A stretch of DNA of 64,000 nt from Acinetobacter larvae. GTDB taxonomy: Bacteria > Pseudomonadota > Gammaproteobacteria > Pseudomonadales > Moraxellaceae. Within the stretch, counting starts at the first letter, position 1. The number at the start of each line of letters is the position of its first letter. Shown here piece after piece: positions 1-10,646 of this stretch. Where the stretch lies: assembly GCF_001704115.1 (NCBI RefSeq), contig NZ_CP016895.1, forward strand, positions 2,418,001 through 2,482,000. Reading direction: 5' to 3'. A program made the translations under genes and the position numbers. The notes under the pieces were generated by a model, which saw only the letters and a list, made by a program, of their open reading frames with translations, did no database searches and was not told the origin of the DNA.

Positions 1-2
1 GC

Positions 3-3000
3 TTAATCAATCACACCGCTGATCCCGATGCGCACACTTGGATCGCCTTGTGATGCCGCTGCAACACCGCCCGTAATAGACCAACGACCATTATCAGATG
101 TTTTCCGTAAAGTTATACCGATAGCGTTTTCTCCACCATGATATGCTGCACCAGCGGCATAGGTATATTTACCCGCGACAAAAGGTGCGCTTTCCATGGC
201 CATCGCGGCAGCAATACCCGCATTGGCTTTTTTCTCAACTTTATCGATATGTTTATTGGTATCGTAAAATACCTGTTCCATCCGATCACCAAGATTGGTA
301 ATTTGATCGCCTATATTATTCACTGTGCCATTTAGTGTACCGATGGCATCATGAATATTGTTTTGACCGGTTCCCCCAATATTATTATTGGTATACGTAC
401 CCGTTTTTGCATCATAGCTCGTATTACCACCAATAATATTTTTGACCCCTTCAGCTTGTGCGTGAAGCTGACCACCATTCACAGCATCTTGAGAACCTTG
501 AGCAATCGTGGCATCTGCGACTCCTGTTACTTTTTGCTGACCCGCATCAATACCACTCTTGCTGATACTTGGTCCATCTTGACCGATTTTTAAACCATCC
601 TGACTAAGATGTGTGTCACCCAATGTCACGCTATTGACATTTAAATCTTTGGCAAGTGCAATCTCATAAATACTCTGACCATTTTTACCGGGTCCGATGT
701 TATTCACCGATAAATTATTATCTGCAGATTTCACTTCTGTTTTTGCAGCCGCCGCTGCACTGTTTACAGAGTTGCGCAAATCATCAATGTTTACGGCATT
801 ATTACCATTGGCATTGGCTAAATCCGTTGCTTTACCATTACTGTCGACTAAACCACTGCCAACACCACGAACGACTTTATCACCAGCATCTATACCAGAT
901 TTATTAATGCTTGGACCACCTGCAATATTTAAACCATCTTTATTAATGCTAACATCTTCACCAATCGTTAAACCTTGATCGTTGAGTGTGCTATTACCTG
1001 CTTTTACGCTATCGACTTGAATGTCTTTTGCCAATTCAACAGTAACGTTATTGCCATTATTGGAAACCGTAATATTTTTATCCGCATCACCATTTATATT
1101 GAGCGTATTGCCTGGTTTGACGGTACTCGTTTTGCCATTATCGGTGGCAATATCCCAGCCCTGATTAGCCGATGCAGCATCTTTGCGAATACTATCGATT
1201 GCTTCGTGAATATTATTTTTACCTGTGTTGCCGATATTATTTGCGCTCATTGAACCATCGGTATTGACGTGACTATTACCGCCGATAACATTGCTAATAC
1301 TGGTTGCAATATCATGTATTTGCCCACCATTCACCGCATCTTGGGAATCTTTGGCAATCACACCATTTTGCACATTGATAATCTTGCTATACCCAGCATT
1401 AATCCCATTGACACTGATGCTTGGTCCTAGTGTGCCATCTACGCGAACAAAGCTAAGACCGTCTTGATTTAGAATGCTTTGTTGACCGTCTTTATCTTTA
1501 ATCACAATGCCTTGAGCACCATAAAAGCTTTCATCACCAGCAGCATTTTTTACTTTACTACCGGTTTTATCGAGTATGGTTTGATGACCTTCTTCATCTT
1601 CAAGACGAATACGATCTACAGCCAAGTCTTTATTTAAAGTAACCTTAACATCGTTGCCCTGATTACTGACGCGAATATTTTCATCACCTTGAAAGTCAAC
1701 ACGATCGCCTGGTTTTACTGGATTTGCTGCACCTTGATTGGTACTCAACAACCAACCTTTTTCAGCCGTATTTTTGACTTCTTGCAACTGTTTTACATTG
1801 ACCGCGTCGCTGTCTGCTGTACCCGCTGCAACATTATTAATTTTATGACCAGCAACATCTATGGCTTCTCGGGTAAAACGTGGACCATCAACCAAGTTAA
1901 CACCAGAACCATTGATAATAGTCGTTCCCTTGGCATCTTTAATATTGACCACACCCGCGGTAACAGTACTGCGATCACCTGCAATATTTTCAACAACTGT
2001 GCCACTTGCCAGCATTGATGTTGTATTGCCCAACACATCTTTGATCTTTGTCGATGACGCCGTGGTGTAGGTTTTATTGCCTTTCCCATCCTCAACACTG
2101 AGCGACTCAAGTCCAGTTAGATTTGTTGCCAATTGAATTGCTAATGTTCCATCCTGATTGACTGTTTTAATATTTTCAGCGCTTGCTGCTTTATCTTGCG
2201 CCAAACCACCAACGATCTGCAGGGTTTCAGATAGATTTTTATGAATCGTCTGACCATCATTACCAACAAAATTTAGCCCTTTTTGACTAAGCGTTTTACT
2301 GGTATCTAACACGGCATTATTTAAATCAGCGGCATTAACAGCATTCCCAGCATTTTCGACTTTGCGATAATCACCTGCGCTTGCCAAATTACTGATTTGA
2401 GTACCGCCCGTCGTCTGAATGCGGTTACTACCCGCCTCAGGGCTAGCTTCGATTGTTTTCCCAGCTAGAACAACCTGATCGTAATTTACACTACCATCTT
2501 TATTTGGCTGATATTTAACAGCAAAACCATCTGTTTGCTGTGCTGCATCACGGACTAATTTTAATTGCTCTTCAGTGGCGGCGCGCCCTTTGCTCGCAAA
2601 ATCATCTCCGGTCAATGTAGTATTAGCCAGCCCCGTAATGCTTTGACTGTCTTTATCGATCTGCACTGCACCCACATGAACACGATCAAAGCTTACATCT
2701 TTTGCGGTTTTTACCGTATATTCTTTGCCGCCTGCTGCATTAACCGCTTCACTGACTTCTACATTGTCACCCGCCACAACTGTCGTATGTTTAGCCGCTT
2801 CTTTTAATGCATCGTTGGCGGTATTGGTCACACGATTTAAGTTTTGATTGGTCTCAAATAATTGACTACCATTCACGGCATCTTTTGAATCTGCTGCAAG
2901 CTCTGCTGCTGCAACATTGTTAATTTTTTTATTTGCAGCGTCTATGCCGGCAACGGTTACACTTGGTCCTTGATCGATACGAATACCACTCGCATCTATG

Positions 3001-5102
3001 CTGGTTTCACCCAACTTGATCTGATCAAAGCTTACATCTTTTGCAGTTTTTACCGTATATTCTTTGCCGCCTGCTGCATTAACCGCTTCACTGACTTCTA
3101 CATTGTCACCCGCCACAACTGTCGTATGTTTAGCCGCTTCTTTTAATGCATCATTGGCGGTATTGGTCACACGATTTAAGTTTTGATTGGTCTCAAATAA
3201 TTGACTACCATTCACGGCATCTTTTGAATCTGCTGCAAGCTCTGCTGCTGCAACATTGTTAATTTTTTTATTTGCAGCGTCTATGCCGGCAACGGTTACA
3301 CTTGGTCCTTGATCAATACGAATACCACTCGCATCTATGCTGGTTTCACCCAACTTGATCTGATCAAAGCTTACATCTTTTGCGGTTTTTACCGTATATT
3401 CTTTGCCGCCTGCTGCATTAACCGCTTCACTGATCTCTACATTGTCACCAGCCACAACTGTCGTATGTTTAGCTGCTTCTTTTAATGCATCGTTGGCGGT
3501 ATTGGTCACACGATTTAAGTTTTGATTGGTCTCAAATAATTGACTACCATTCACGGCATCTTTTGAATCTGCTGCAAGCTCTGCTGCTGCAACATTGTTA
3601 ATTTTTTTATTTGCAGCGTCTATGCCGGCAACGCTTACACTTGGTCCTTGATCAATACGAATACCACTCGCATCTATGCTGGTTTCACCCAACTTGATCT
3701 GATCAAAGCTCACATCTTTTGCGGTTTTTACCTGATAAATACTTTGCCCATCGTTGCCCAGTTCCTCTGTCACAACAATATTATCACCTGCTACAACCTG
3801 TGTTTTTGCGGCTTTACTGCTGGTATTTAAGGTGGCAATCGCTGCATCCACGGTATTTTTACCAGTACCACCAATATTGCTATAGCTAATGGTACCATCT
3901 TGATTTAGTTTGCTATTCCCACCTAAATATTGAATATTACTGGTGGCTAAATTTCCCAATACCTTTTGGGTTGCATAGAGTTGGCTACCATTGATGGCAT
4001 CCGTACTATTTGCATGAACCGCACCTGCCGCAAGGTTCTTAATTTGTCGCTCTTGACCTTGACGCCCAACAGAAACTTGCATACCACTGTCTTTGGCTTG
4101 ACCTGCAAAACCTTGATAACTTATTCCAGCAACATCTGCCTGATTTTCCGCTGTTGCATTGGTCACAGTATTTGCCGAAGCACCTAAAGCCACAGCATTA
4201 TTTTGTGTCACTTGTGCAGCGGTCCCTAGCGCCAGACCATTTTGTCCATTAACGCGGCTCTCGGTACCCAAAGCAGTGCCACCAGCAACAGAAACCAAAC
4301 TATCTGCGCCTATGGCTATCGTTGAAGCCAAACTGGCTTTAGACTGAAAACCGATTGAAACCGCACGATCTGCCAATGCCTGTGCTCCCTGACCGGCAGC
4401 ATTACCAGCACCAATAGCCACTGCATTTTTACCTGAAGCCGTACTATTCATCCCTATTGCTGTAGCACCATCCGCACTGGCTGTCGATACACTACCGACT
4501 GCAGTTGCACCTTTAGCCGTCGCCGTTGCCATTACACCAAAAGCAGATGCAACATCGCCTGTTGCTTTCGACGTCAAACCATATGCTGATGAAAAGTCAC
4601 CTGTTGCAAATGCTTGTACGCCTACTGCAGTTGATCCCTCTTTTGCAGTTGTATTTTGGTAGTTACCTGATTGTAATTTTCCACCCGTAATGCTGGTATA
4701 TTTTTTACTTAAGGTGGCATCTTGTGCCAGCTTATCGACATCATCACCACCAATCGCCACCGCTGAACGACCAGAAGCTCGAGTATTAGCGCCCAATGCA
4801 ATAGATTGATCGCCATCAGCAATAGCATCAACACCGATTGCAATGGATTCATTAGCATTTTTTTGTGTTGAACCCGCAACAGCACTGCGTCCAATTGCAA
4901 TTGTTCCAGTACCTTCAGCCTTTCCACCATCTAAGGATAAATTTGCCATAGCATCGGTAGAAATTAAAATAGCACCCATCAGACTACATGCTGTAACGGT
5001 TAAACTTCTAGAATTAGATTTAGACTTGGTTTTAGCCGTTTCAGCGGCAACTGCCCAACAACCAGTCATTGCATTCCAAACCACGCGATATATTTTATTC
5101 AT
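3..5102 (-). CDS. Trimeric autotransporter adhesin (YadA/Ata-like, type Vc secretion)
   Basis: Surface adhesin that trimerises and pushes its own passenger through the outer membrane. The protein opens with an extended signal peptide (ESPR, MNKIYRVVWNAMTGCW). A head of YadA-type repeats follows (SIAIG, SAVAIG, TAIG motifs, about residues 60-310), then a long stalk with several DAVNGSQL necks, and a C-terminal beta-barrel anchor of about 75 residues ending GISGVID. About 1,699 residues, intact to its stop at the window edge. I start at the ATG at 5102, which begins the ESPR; a TTG two codons upstream is the alternative. Three almost identical 113-residue blocks lie in the stalk. Roles in adhesion or biofilm are family knowledge; the ligand is unknown. 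Confidence 0.95.
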   Translation of the reverse strand: MNKIYRVVWNAMTGCWAVAAETAKTKSKSNSRSLTVTACSLMGAILISTDAMANLSLDGGKAEGTGTIAIGRSAVAGSTQKNANESIAIGVDAIADGDQSIALGANTRASGRSAVAIGGDDVDKLAQDATLSKKYTSITGGKLQSGNYQNTTAKEGSTAVGVQAFATGDFSSAYGLTSKATGDVASAFGVMATATAKGATAVGSVSTASADGATAIGMNSTASGKNAVAIGAGNAAGQGAQALADRAVSIGFQSKASLASTIAIGADSLVSVAGGTALGTESRVNGQNGLALGTAAQVTQNNAVALGASANTVTNATAENQADVAGISYQGFAGQAKDSGMQVSVGRQGQERQIKNLAAGAVHANSTDAINGSQLYATQKVLGNLATSNIQYLGGNSKLNQDGTISYSNIGGTGKNTVDAAIATLNTSSKAAKTQVVAGDNIVVTEELGNDGQSIYQVKTAKDVSFDQIKLGETSIDASGIRIDQGPSVSVAGIDAANKKINNVAAAELAADSKDAVNGSQLFETNQNLNRVTNTANDALKEAAKHTTVVAGDNVEISEAVNAAGGKEYTVKTAKDVSFDQIKLGETSIDASGIRIDQGPSVTVAGIDAANKKINNVAAAELAADSKDAVNGSQLFETNQNLNRVTNTANDALKEAAKHTTVVAGDNVEVSEAVNAAGGKEYTVKTAKDVSFDQIKLGETSIDASGIRIDQGPSVTVAGIDAANKKINNVAAAELAADSKDAVNGSQLFETNQNLNRVTNTANDALKEAAKHTTVVAGDNVEVSEAVNAAGGKEYTVKTAKDVSFDRVHVGAVQIDKDSQSITGLANTTLTGDDFASKGRAATEEQLKLVRDAAQQTDGFAVKYQPNKDGSVNYDQVVLAGKTIEASPEAGSNRIQTTGGTQISNLASAGDYRKVENAGNAVNAADLNNAVLDTSKTLSQKGLNFVGNDGQTIHKNLSETLQIVGGLAQDKAASAENIKTVNQDGTLAIQLATNLTGLESLSVEDGKGNKTYTTASSTKIKDVLGNTTSMLASGTVVENIAGDRSTVTAGVVNIKDAKGTTIINGSGVNLVDGPRFTREAIDVAGHKINNVAAGTADSDAVNVKQLQEVKNTAEKGWLLSTNQGAANPVKPGDRVDFQGDENIRVSNQGNDVKVTLNKDLAVDRIRLEDEEGHQTILDKTGSKVKNAAGDESFYGAQGIVIKDKDGQQSILNQDGLSFVRVDGTLGPSISVNGINAGYSKIINVQNGVIAKDSQDAVNGGQIHDIATSISNVIGGNSHVNTDGSMSANNIGNTGKNNIHEAIDSIRKDAASANQGWDIATDNGKTSTVKPGNTLNINGDADKNITVSNNGNNVTVELAKDIQVDSVKAGNSTLNDQGLTIGEDVSINKDGLNIAGGPSINKSGIDAGDKVVRGVGSGLVDSNGKATDLANANGNNAVNIDDLRNSVNSAAAAAKTEVKSADNNLSVNNIGPGKNGQSIYEIALAKDLNVNSVTLGDTHLSQDGLKIGQDGPSISKSGIDAGQQKVTGVADATIAQGSQDAVNGGQLHAQAEGVKNIIGGNTSYDAKTGTYTNNNIGGTGQNNIHDAIGTLNGTVNNIGDQITNLGDRMEQVFYDTNKHIDKVEKKANAGIAAAMAMESAPFVAGKYTYAAGAAYHGGENAIGITLRKTSDNGRWSITGGVAAASQGDPSVRIGISGVID
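2691..3707 (-). repeat. Three tandem 339-bp repeats in the adhesin stalk
   Basis: The same stretch recurs with period 339 bp: the landmark GCTTACATCT (GCTCACATCT in the last) occurs at 2691, 3030, 3369 and 3708. Each unit encodes 113 residues including AKDVSFDQIKLGETSID and a DAVNGSQLFETNQ neck. The units differ by only a few substitutions, for example VEVSEA versus VEISEA. Such repeats can expand or contract by recombination. Confidence 0.95.
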
Positions 5103-5602
5103 GCTCAATTACACCCAGTTTTAAATCACTTAAATTTACTTTTATGCGAACTGGTTGGCACTTTAACGCAATATCATCAAGATCTATTGTAAATTAACTT
5201 AACAATAATGATTAATCACATAAAATTCTTATAATTACTACTTAGAATATATTTACAGCACTGCTCAATTTACAATAAAAATTAACCATTTCAATCCAAA
5301 AAAACAGATAAAATATTGTTAAATAATAAATATTTTAAAAAAATTAATATTATTTAATTATACTAAATAATTGGTGTTTATTAGAAAATTAACATAATAA
5401 AACCTAGTCTTGGCTATTTTTTTAACACATGATTCTTTTTAGCTTTATATAAAGAGTGTAGAAAAATCACCAACAAGAAAAGAAGAGATTGCTAAAATTT
5501 CGAATAGTGCAAACTTTGTGGCAACGCCTTTTTTTAAGCAATGATTCTTTATGTTTCTTTTTTTCATGTATCATTTAAGAATAAAACTGCAGGGACAAGA
5601 TT
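5103..5602. other. Intergenic region between divergent adhesin and fic genes
   Basis: About 500 bp, very AT-rich, with no supported gene. It must hold the adhesin promoter leftward and the fic promoter rightward. At 5479-5510 is a 32-bp element (AAGAAGAGATTGCTAAAATT then TCGAATAGTGC) that recurs with one difference at about 6440 and 8120, beside the tRNA-Ser. A TTTTTTAA/ATGATTCTTT-like stretch appears twice, near 5418 and 5528. Confidence 0.6.
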
Positions 5603-6334
5603 ATGTTTGAAAATATTGATGCTTTAAAAGCAAAATTAGATCAGTATCGTCCTCTTTCTCCTGCAATTGTAAAGAATCTACAAGAAGATCTTATTATTCG
5701 TTGGACATATCATTCAAATGCAATCGAAGGCAATACACTTACATTACTAGAAACAAAAGTTGTGTTGGAAGGGATAACTGTTGGTGGAAAAGCATTACGA
5801 GAACATTTCGAGGCAATCAATCATAGAAATGCTATCTACTATGTTGAGGACATTGTTCGTAAAGAAGAGCCTTTTTCTGAATGGCAGATTCGAAATATCC
5901 ACCAGCTCATTCTCAAAAATATTGATGATGACAATGCAGGACGTTATCGCCAGCAAAACGTATTGATTTCAGGTGCTACGACGCCCCCTCCCGACTATAC
6001 ATTATTGAATGACAAGATGGCGCAACTTATCGATTGGTACAATTCAGAGGCATATAAGCTACATCCTGTTGAACGTGCAGCTAAAGTGCATGCGGATTTT
6101 GTTAGTATTCATCCATTTACTGACGGTAATGGTCGCACATCACGTCTCTTGATGAACCTTGAGTTGCTCAAAGCTGGATATCCGCCTTGTGTTATTACAG
6201 TCGACAATCGCTTAGCCTACTATGAAGCGCTAGATCAATGGATGGCTTATGGCAAAACTGACTGCTTTATCCAGCTAATTTCTGAGGCAGTAGTAGATGG
6301 ATTTAAGCCATATCAGGTTATATTAGGAATTTAG
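5603..6334 (+). CDS. Fic family protein (probable AMP-transferase)
   Basis: Fic enzymes usually transfer AMP from ATP to a protein hydroxyl. The core motif HPFTDGNGR is intact (His170, Asp174, Arg178), followed by TSRLLMN. A class II-type inhibitory motif, SNAIEG with Ser38 and Glu42, lies near the N-terminus, so the enzyme is probably self-inhibited. 243 residues, cytoplasmic. The ATG is preceded by AGGGAC. It stands alone, with a copy of the tRNA-Ser-linked repeat on each side, which suggests accessory cargo. It could act as a toxin, a regulator of a host protein, or a defence component; the target cannot be read from sequence. Confidence 0.9.
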   Translation: MFENIDALKAKLDQYRPLSPAIVKNLQEDLIIRWTYHSNAIEGNTLTLLETKVVLEGITVGGKALREHFEAINHRNAIYYVEDIVRKEEPFSEWQIRNIHQLILKNIDDDNAGRYRQQNVLISGATTPPPDYTLLNDKMAQLIDWYNSEAYKLHPVERAAKVHADFVSIHPFTDGNGRTSRLLMNLELLKAGYPPCVITVDNRLAYYEALDQWMAYGKTDCFIQLISEAVVDGFKPYQVILGI

Positions 6335-6488
6335 TAAACGTGAGCGGTGTTTTGATCGCTACAATCGTATTTGAAGTCATTTGTAAAATAAATTCAATAA
6401 AAAAGTGGTTATACAAAACGGATCAATTCAGATAAGAACAAAGAAGAGATTACTAAAATTTCGAATAGTGCCAAAATTACGGCAAAGA

Positions 6489-6523
6489 AAAAGGGAATCA
6501 AACGATGTGTGTGATTCCCTTTT
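6489..6523 (-). terminator. Copied tRNA-Ser terminator
   Basis: GGGAATCA pairs with TGATTCCC across a GTGTGT-containing loop, with a U-run on the minus strand. Sequence-identical to the terminator of the intact tRNA-Ser at 8169-8203, but here no tRNA precedes it, only a 26-nt fragment. Confidence 0.7.
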
Positions 6524-6530
6524 AGATATT

Positions 6531-6556
6531 TGGCGGAAGCGGTGAGATTCGAACTC
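6531..6556 (-). pseudogene. 3' fragment of tRNA-Ser
   Basis: 26 nt identical to the 3' end, including CCA, of the tRNA-Ser at 8211-8300. The match breaks right after GAACTC (plus strand) and the acceptor 5' half is absent, so it is not a functional tRNA. Confidence 0.85.
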
Positions 6557-6731
6557 TGTAAATAACTTTTTGATAGATTCTATCTAGGTTTAAATCATTA
6601 TTTTGCCGTTATCTTAGTAGAACCAGACAAGCTTATTACCAACAATGTTAACGAGATGTCTTGAAATCTAAACAAGATCAAATTGTCTTAGAACAAGTTA
6701 CAGTCCAAAGAATGTGCCATCCTCATTACTC

Positions 6732-7910
6732 TTACTTAATGATTTGATACGCTTCATTCATATATGGCTTAAAGGCTTGTTCGAGCTTTTGAATATACTC
6801 CAAATGCCAAGCAGTATGATTATTCCATAACTCTTGATTGTGACCATCAGTATGTAAAATAAACTCAATACGAGATGATTTCTTATTATCTAATCTAAGC
6901 CAATCTAGTGAATGACCAAACTTACTTTCAATCTCATGTTTTCGCTCATAAAAGAAATCAAATATCTGTTTATTCTCTGCAGCATCCTTTCTCGCAAACT
7001 CAATATCCACACGTATCGCTTTCTGCAGAAAAATCAGGTGATAAGTGCATTGCGATATACCAGTTGCCGAACTTAGCCAATGATCAGTCCTCGGGCTAAT
7101 ATTGTTATAAAGTGAATTATCGCTTTGTGAAAAATGGGCAAGCAATTGCTCCCAATATTGATAGCGAATATCTGTATGATCAGCTAGTTTTACTTTAGCA
7201 ATAGTTTCTTCATCTTCTTTTCTAGTAAGTCTTACCATATATTCTGAAGCTTCAGGAACAGGAATAATTTGCTGAATATCCACCAACAATTGTGCGCCAA
7301 GTTTATATGGCAAAACCTTGACACATTTCACATCAATCTTACGGTCAAGTAACCACAATGCAGTATTGGTTACTTCCTTGCGAAACTCACCTGCCACCAA
7401 GATGATACGTTGGCTATTACGTGGGTTTAAAGTCGTAATCGAAACACCCATTTCCTGATGTTGTTCTAAAAAACATTCGATCAATATTTTGGCTGTATTT
7501 TTCATTTGATCCGCATCAAATGCATTTACTTCTAAATCTGGATAGCTAGGTTTATTTTTAGCTAGGTATTTTGCAAAAACATCTTCAATATCATCAGAAG
7601 TAAACGGCGCAACATAAGACGCATATTTCAATGCCTGCCATACAGCATCACGCCCACTGTCATCGCGTTTATTTTCAATCAGCACCAATTGCCCTTTGGT
7701 GTCCAATGCCAACAGATCTAGGCGTTCGCCTGTACCATCAAAGCCATCAAATTCTTTTTGGATAATGAGTAGTTCTTCGCCCAATGCTTCAGGATGATTG
7801 ACTAACCATTCTTGTAAGTCATAACGCTCTGTAAGCTGTTGTTCGCTGAGTCTCGTAACGTCTAATGGTTTGAGTTTTTTATTAATTGTGTCTACTGTAT
7901 ATAAGCTCAT
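6732..7910 (-). CDS. DUF4268-type protein with PD-(D/E)XK nuclease-like N-terminal domain
   Basis: 392 residues, cytoplasmic, function unknown. The N-terminal part has a nuclease-like core, RLDLLALD then LVLIENKRD, which fits the Asp and Glu-x-Lys of PD-(D/E)XK folds. The C-terminal third (DHWLSSATGI to QAFKPYM) resembles DUF4268. Such proteins often sit in defence or mobile islands. This one lies between two 148-bp repeats, one of them attached to tRNA-Ser, supporting accessory cargo. It begins only about 20 bp downstream of a terminator-like hairpin, so its promoter is not obvious. Activity on DNA is inferred, not shown. Confidence 0.75.
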   Translation of the reverse strand: MSLYTVDTINKKLKPLDVTRLSEQQLTERYDLQEWLVNHPEALGEELLIIQKEFDGFDGTGERLDLLALDTKGQLVLIENKRDDSGRDAVWQALKYASYVAPFTSDDIEDVFAKYLAKNKPSYPDLEVNAFDADQMKNTAKILIECFLEQHQEMGVSITTLNPRNSQRIILVAGEFRKEVTNTALWLLDRKIDVKCVKVLPYKLGAQLLVDIQQIIPVPEASEYMVRLTRKEDEETIAKVKLADHTDIRYQYWEQLLAHFSQSDNSLYNNISPRTDHWLSSATGISQCTYHLIFLQKAIRVDIEFARKDAAENKQIFDFFYERKHEIESKFGHSLDWLRLDNKKSSRIEFILHTDGHNQELWNNHTAWHLEYIQKLEQAFKPYMNEAYQIIK

Positions 7911-7928
7911 ATTCGCCCCCCGAATATT

Positions 7929-7960
7929 AAAAACCTAGCCAATCAAAGTTCGCTAGGTTT
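7929..7960 (-). terminator. Terminator-like hairpin just upstream of the DUF4268 gene
   Basis: AAACCTAGC (7931-7939) pairs perfectly with GCTAGGTTT (7952-7960) across 12 nt. Read on the minus strand it ends in TTTTT. It lies about 20 nt before the start codon, so it is either the terminator of a lost upstream gene or an attenuator. Confidence 0.6.
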
Positions 7961-8014
7961 AAATTTTTATGCCACTTTAATTTTGTCTATTACAGCATCA
8001 TTAATGCGTGTAGC

Positions 8015-8088
8015 CTAATATCCTTTTAACTTTTCGATCTGCTGATTCTTAATTTGAATAGCAATATTCATTTGTTGCTCAATTGCTT
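8015..8088 (-). pseudogene. C-terminal remnant of a lost gene (HsdS-like coiled-coil tail)
   Basis: On the minus strand an open frame ends at TAG (8015-8017) with the tail MNIAIQIKNQQIEKLKGY, preceded by KAIEQQ. This is a short amphipathic helix of the kind that ends type I restriction specificity subunits and similar coiled-coil proteins. The reading stops making sense upstream exactly where the direct repeat begins (8089), so the gene body is gone. The family assignment is a guess from the style of the tail. Confidence 0.4.
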
Positions 8089-8236
8089 TTATACAAAATA
8101 GATCAACTCAGAAAAGAACAAAGAAGAGATTACTAAAATTTCGAATAGTGCCAAAATTACGGCAAAGAAAAAGGGAATCAAACGATGTGTGTGATTCCCT
8201 TTTAGATATTTGGCGGAAGCGGTGAGATTCGAACTC
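8089..8236. repeat. Direct repeat copy C, attached to the intact tRNA-Ser
   Basis: 148 bp matching 6409-6556 at an offset of 1,680 bp. It covers the 3' end of the tRNA, its terminator and about 80 bp beyond. With copy B it brackets a 1.5-kb segment holding the DUF4268 gene and a gene remnant. No integrase or transposase lies inside. Confidence 0.9.
8169..8203 (-). terminator. Intrinsic terminator of tRNA-Ser
   Basis: Hairpin GGGAATCA/TGATTCCC extended by A/T pairs, followed on the minus strand by a U-run, starting 8 nt after the tRNA CCA end. Confidence 0.8.
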
Positions 8237-8300
8237 ACGGAGGGCGTGAACCCTCGTCGGTTTTCAAGACCGGTGCATTAAACCGCTCTGCCACGCTTCC
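8211..8300 (-). tRNA. tRNA-Ser(UGA)
   Basis: 90-nt tRNA read on the minus strand, from GGAAGCGTGGC to the encoded CCA. The anticodon loop CTTGAAA gives anticodon TGA. The long variable arm (GAGGGTTCACGCCCTC region) is typical of serine tRNAs, and the T-arm GAGTTCGAATCTC is intact. Its 3' end is the likely insertion site of the adjacent accessory DNA. Confidence 0.97.
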
Positions 8301-8412
8301 ATGTGCGCAAGAATACAAAGCTTCGCTTTTGTTTTCAAGCCATTTTTATATTTTTCCGTTCGAATGCATAATGTTTCAGCATTTTTAGCAATTTTTGCTT
8401 ATAAGCGAAGCA

Positions 8413-10494
<2,082 letters not shown>

Positions 10495-10598
10495 TTAACT
10501 GAATTATTTTTTGGCAATATGGCATTTCTTTTGTTTTGGCGAACGCCACAGTCAATTTTCCCTCAGTCAATTATTATTTATTATTGTTTAAATACCAT

Positions 10599-10646
10599 GC
10601 TTTAACTATTTTTGGCTTTAACTATTTGGGGCTTTAACTATTTACA
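10599..10646. repeat. Three tandem 16-bp repeats at the 3' end of the DUF817 gene
   Basis: GCTTTAACTATTT plus three variable bases at 10599, 10615 and 10631. The last copy runs into the stop codon of the neighbouring gene. Confidence 0.85.

Larger units (their letters stand above)
6409..6556. repeat. Direct repeat copy B (partner of 8089-8236)
   Basis: 148 bp matching 8089-8236 with a few differences in the first 25 bp and identity from about 6435 to 6556. It contains a terminator hairpin and the last 26 nt of tRNA-Ser. It looks like the far attachment site or duplication scar of an insertion at the tRNA gene. The match ends inside the T-loop region of the tRNA. Confidence 0.9.

Noticed and set aside
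2691..3707. CRISPR-like array
   Set aside because: The repeats are 339 bp, contiguous and in frame within the adhesin; there are no spacers and no cas genes.
138..4930. Many open frames of 60-109 codons on both strands inside the adhesin gene
   Set aside because: They are antisense or shifted shadows of one long, clearly coding and repetitive gene; none has a family motif or ribosome site.
6557..8088. An insertion sequence between the direct repeats
   Set aside because: No transposase and no terminal inverted repeats; the repeats are extended tRNA-linked duplications instead.
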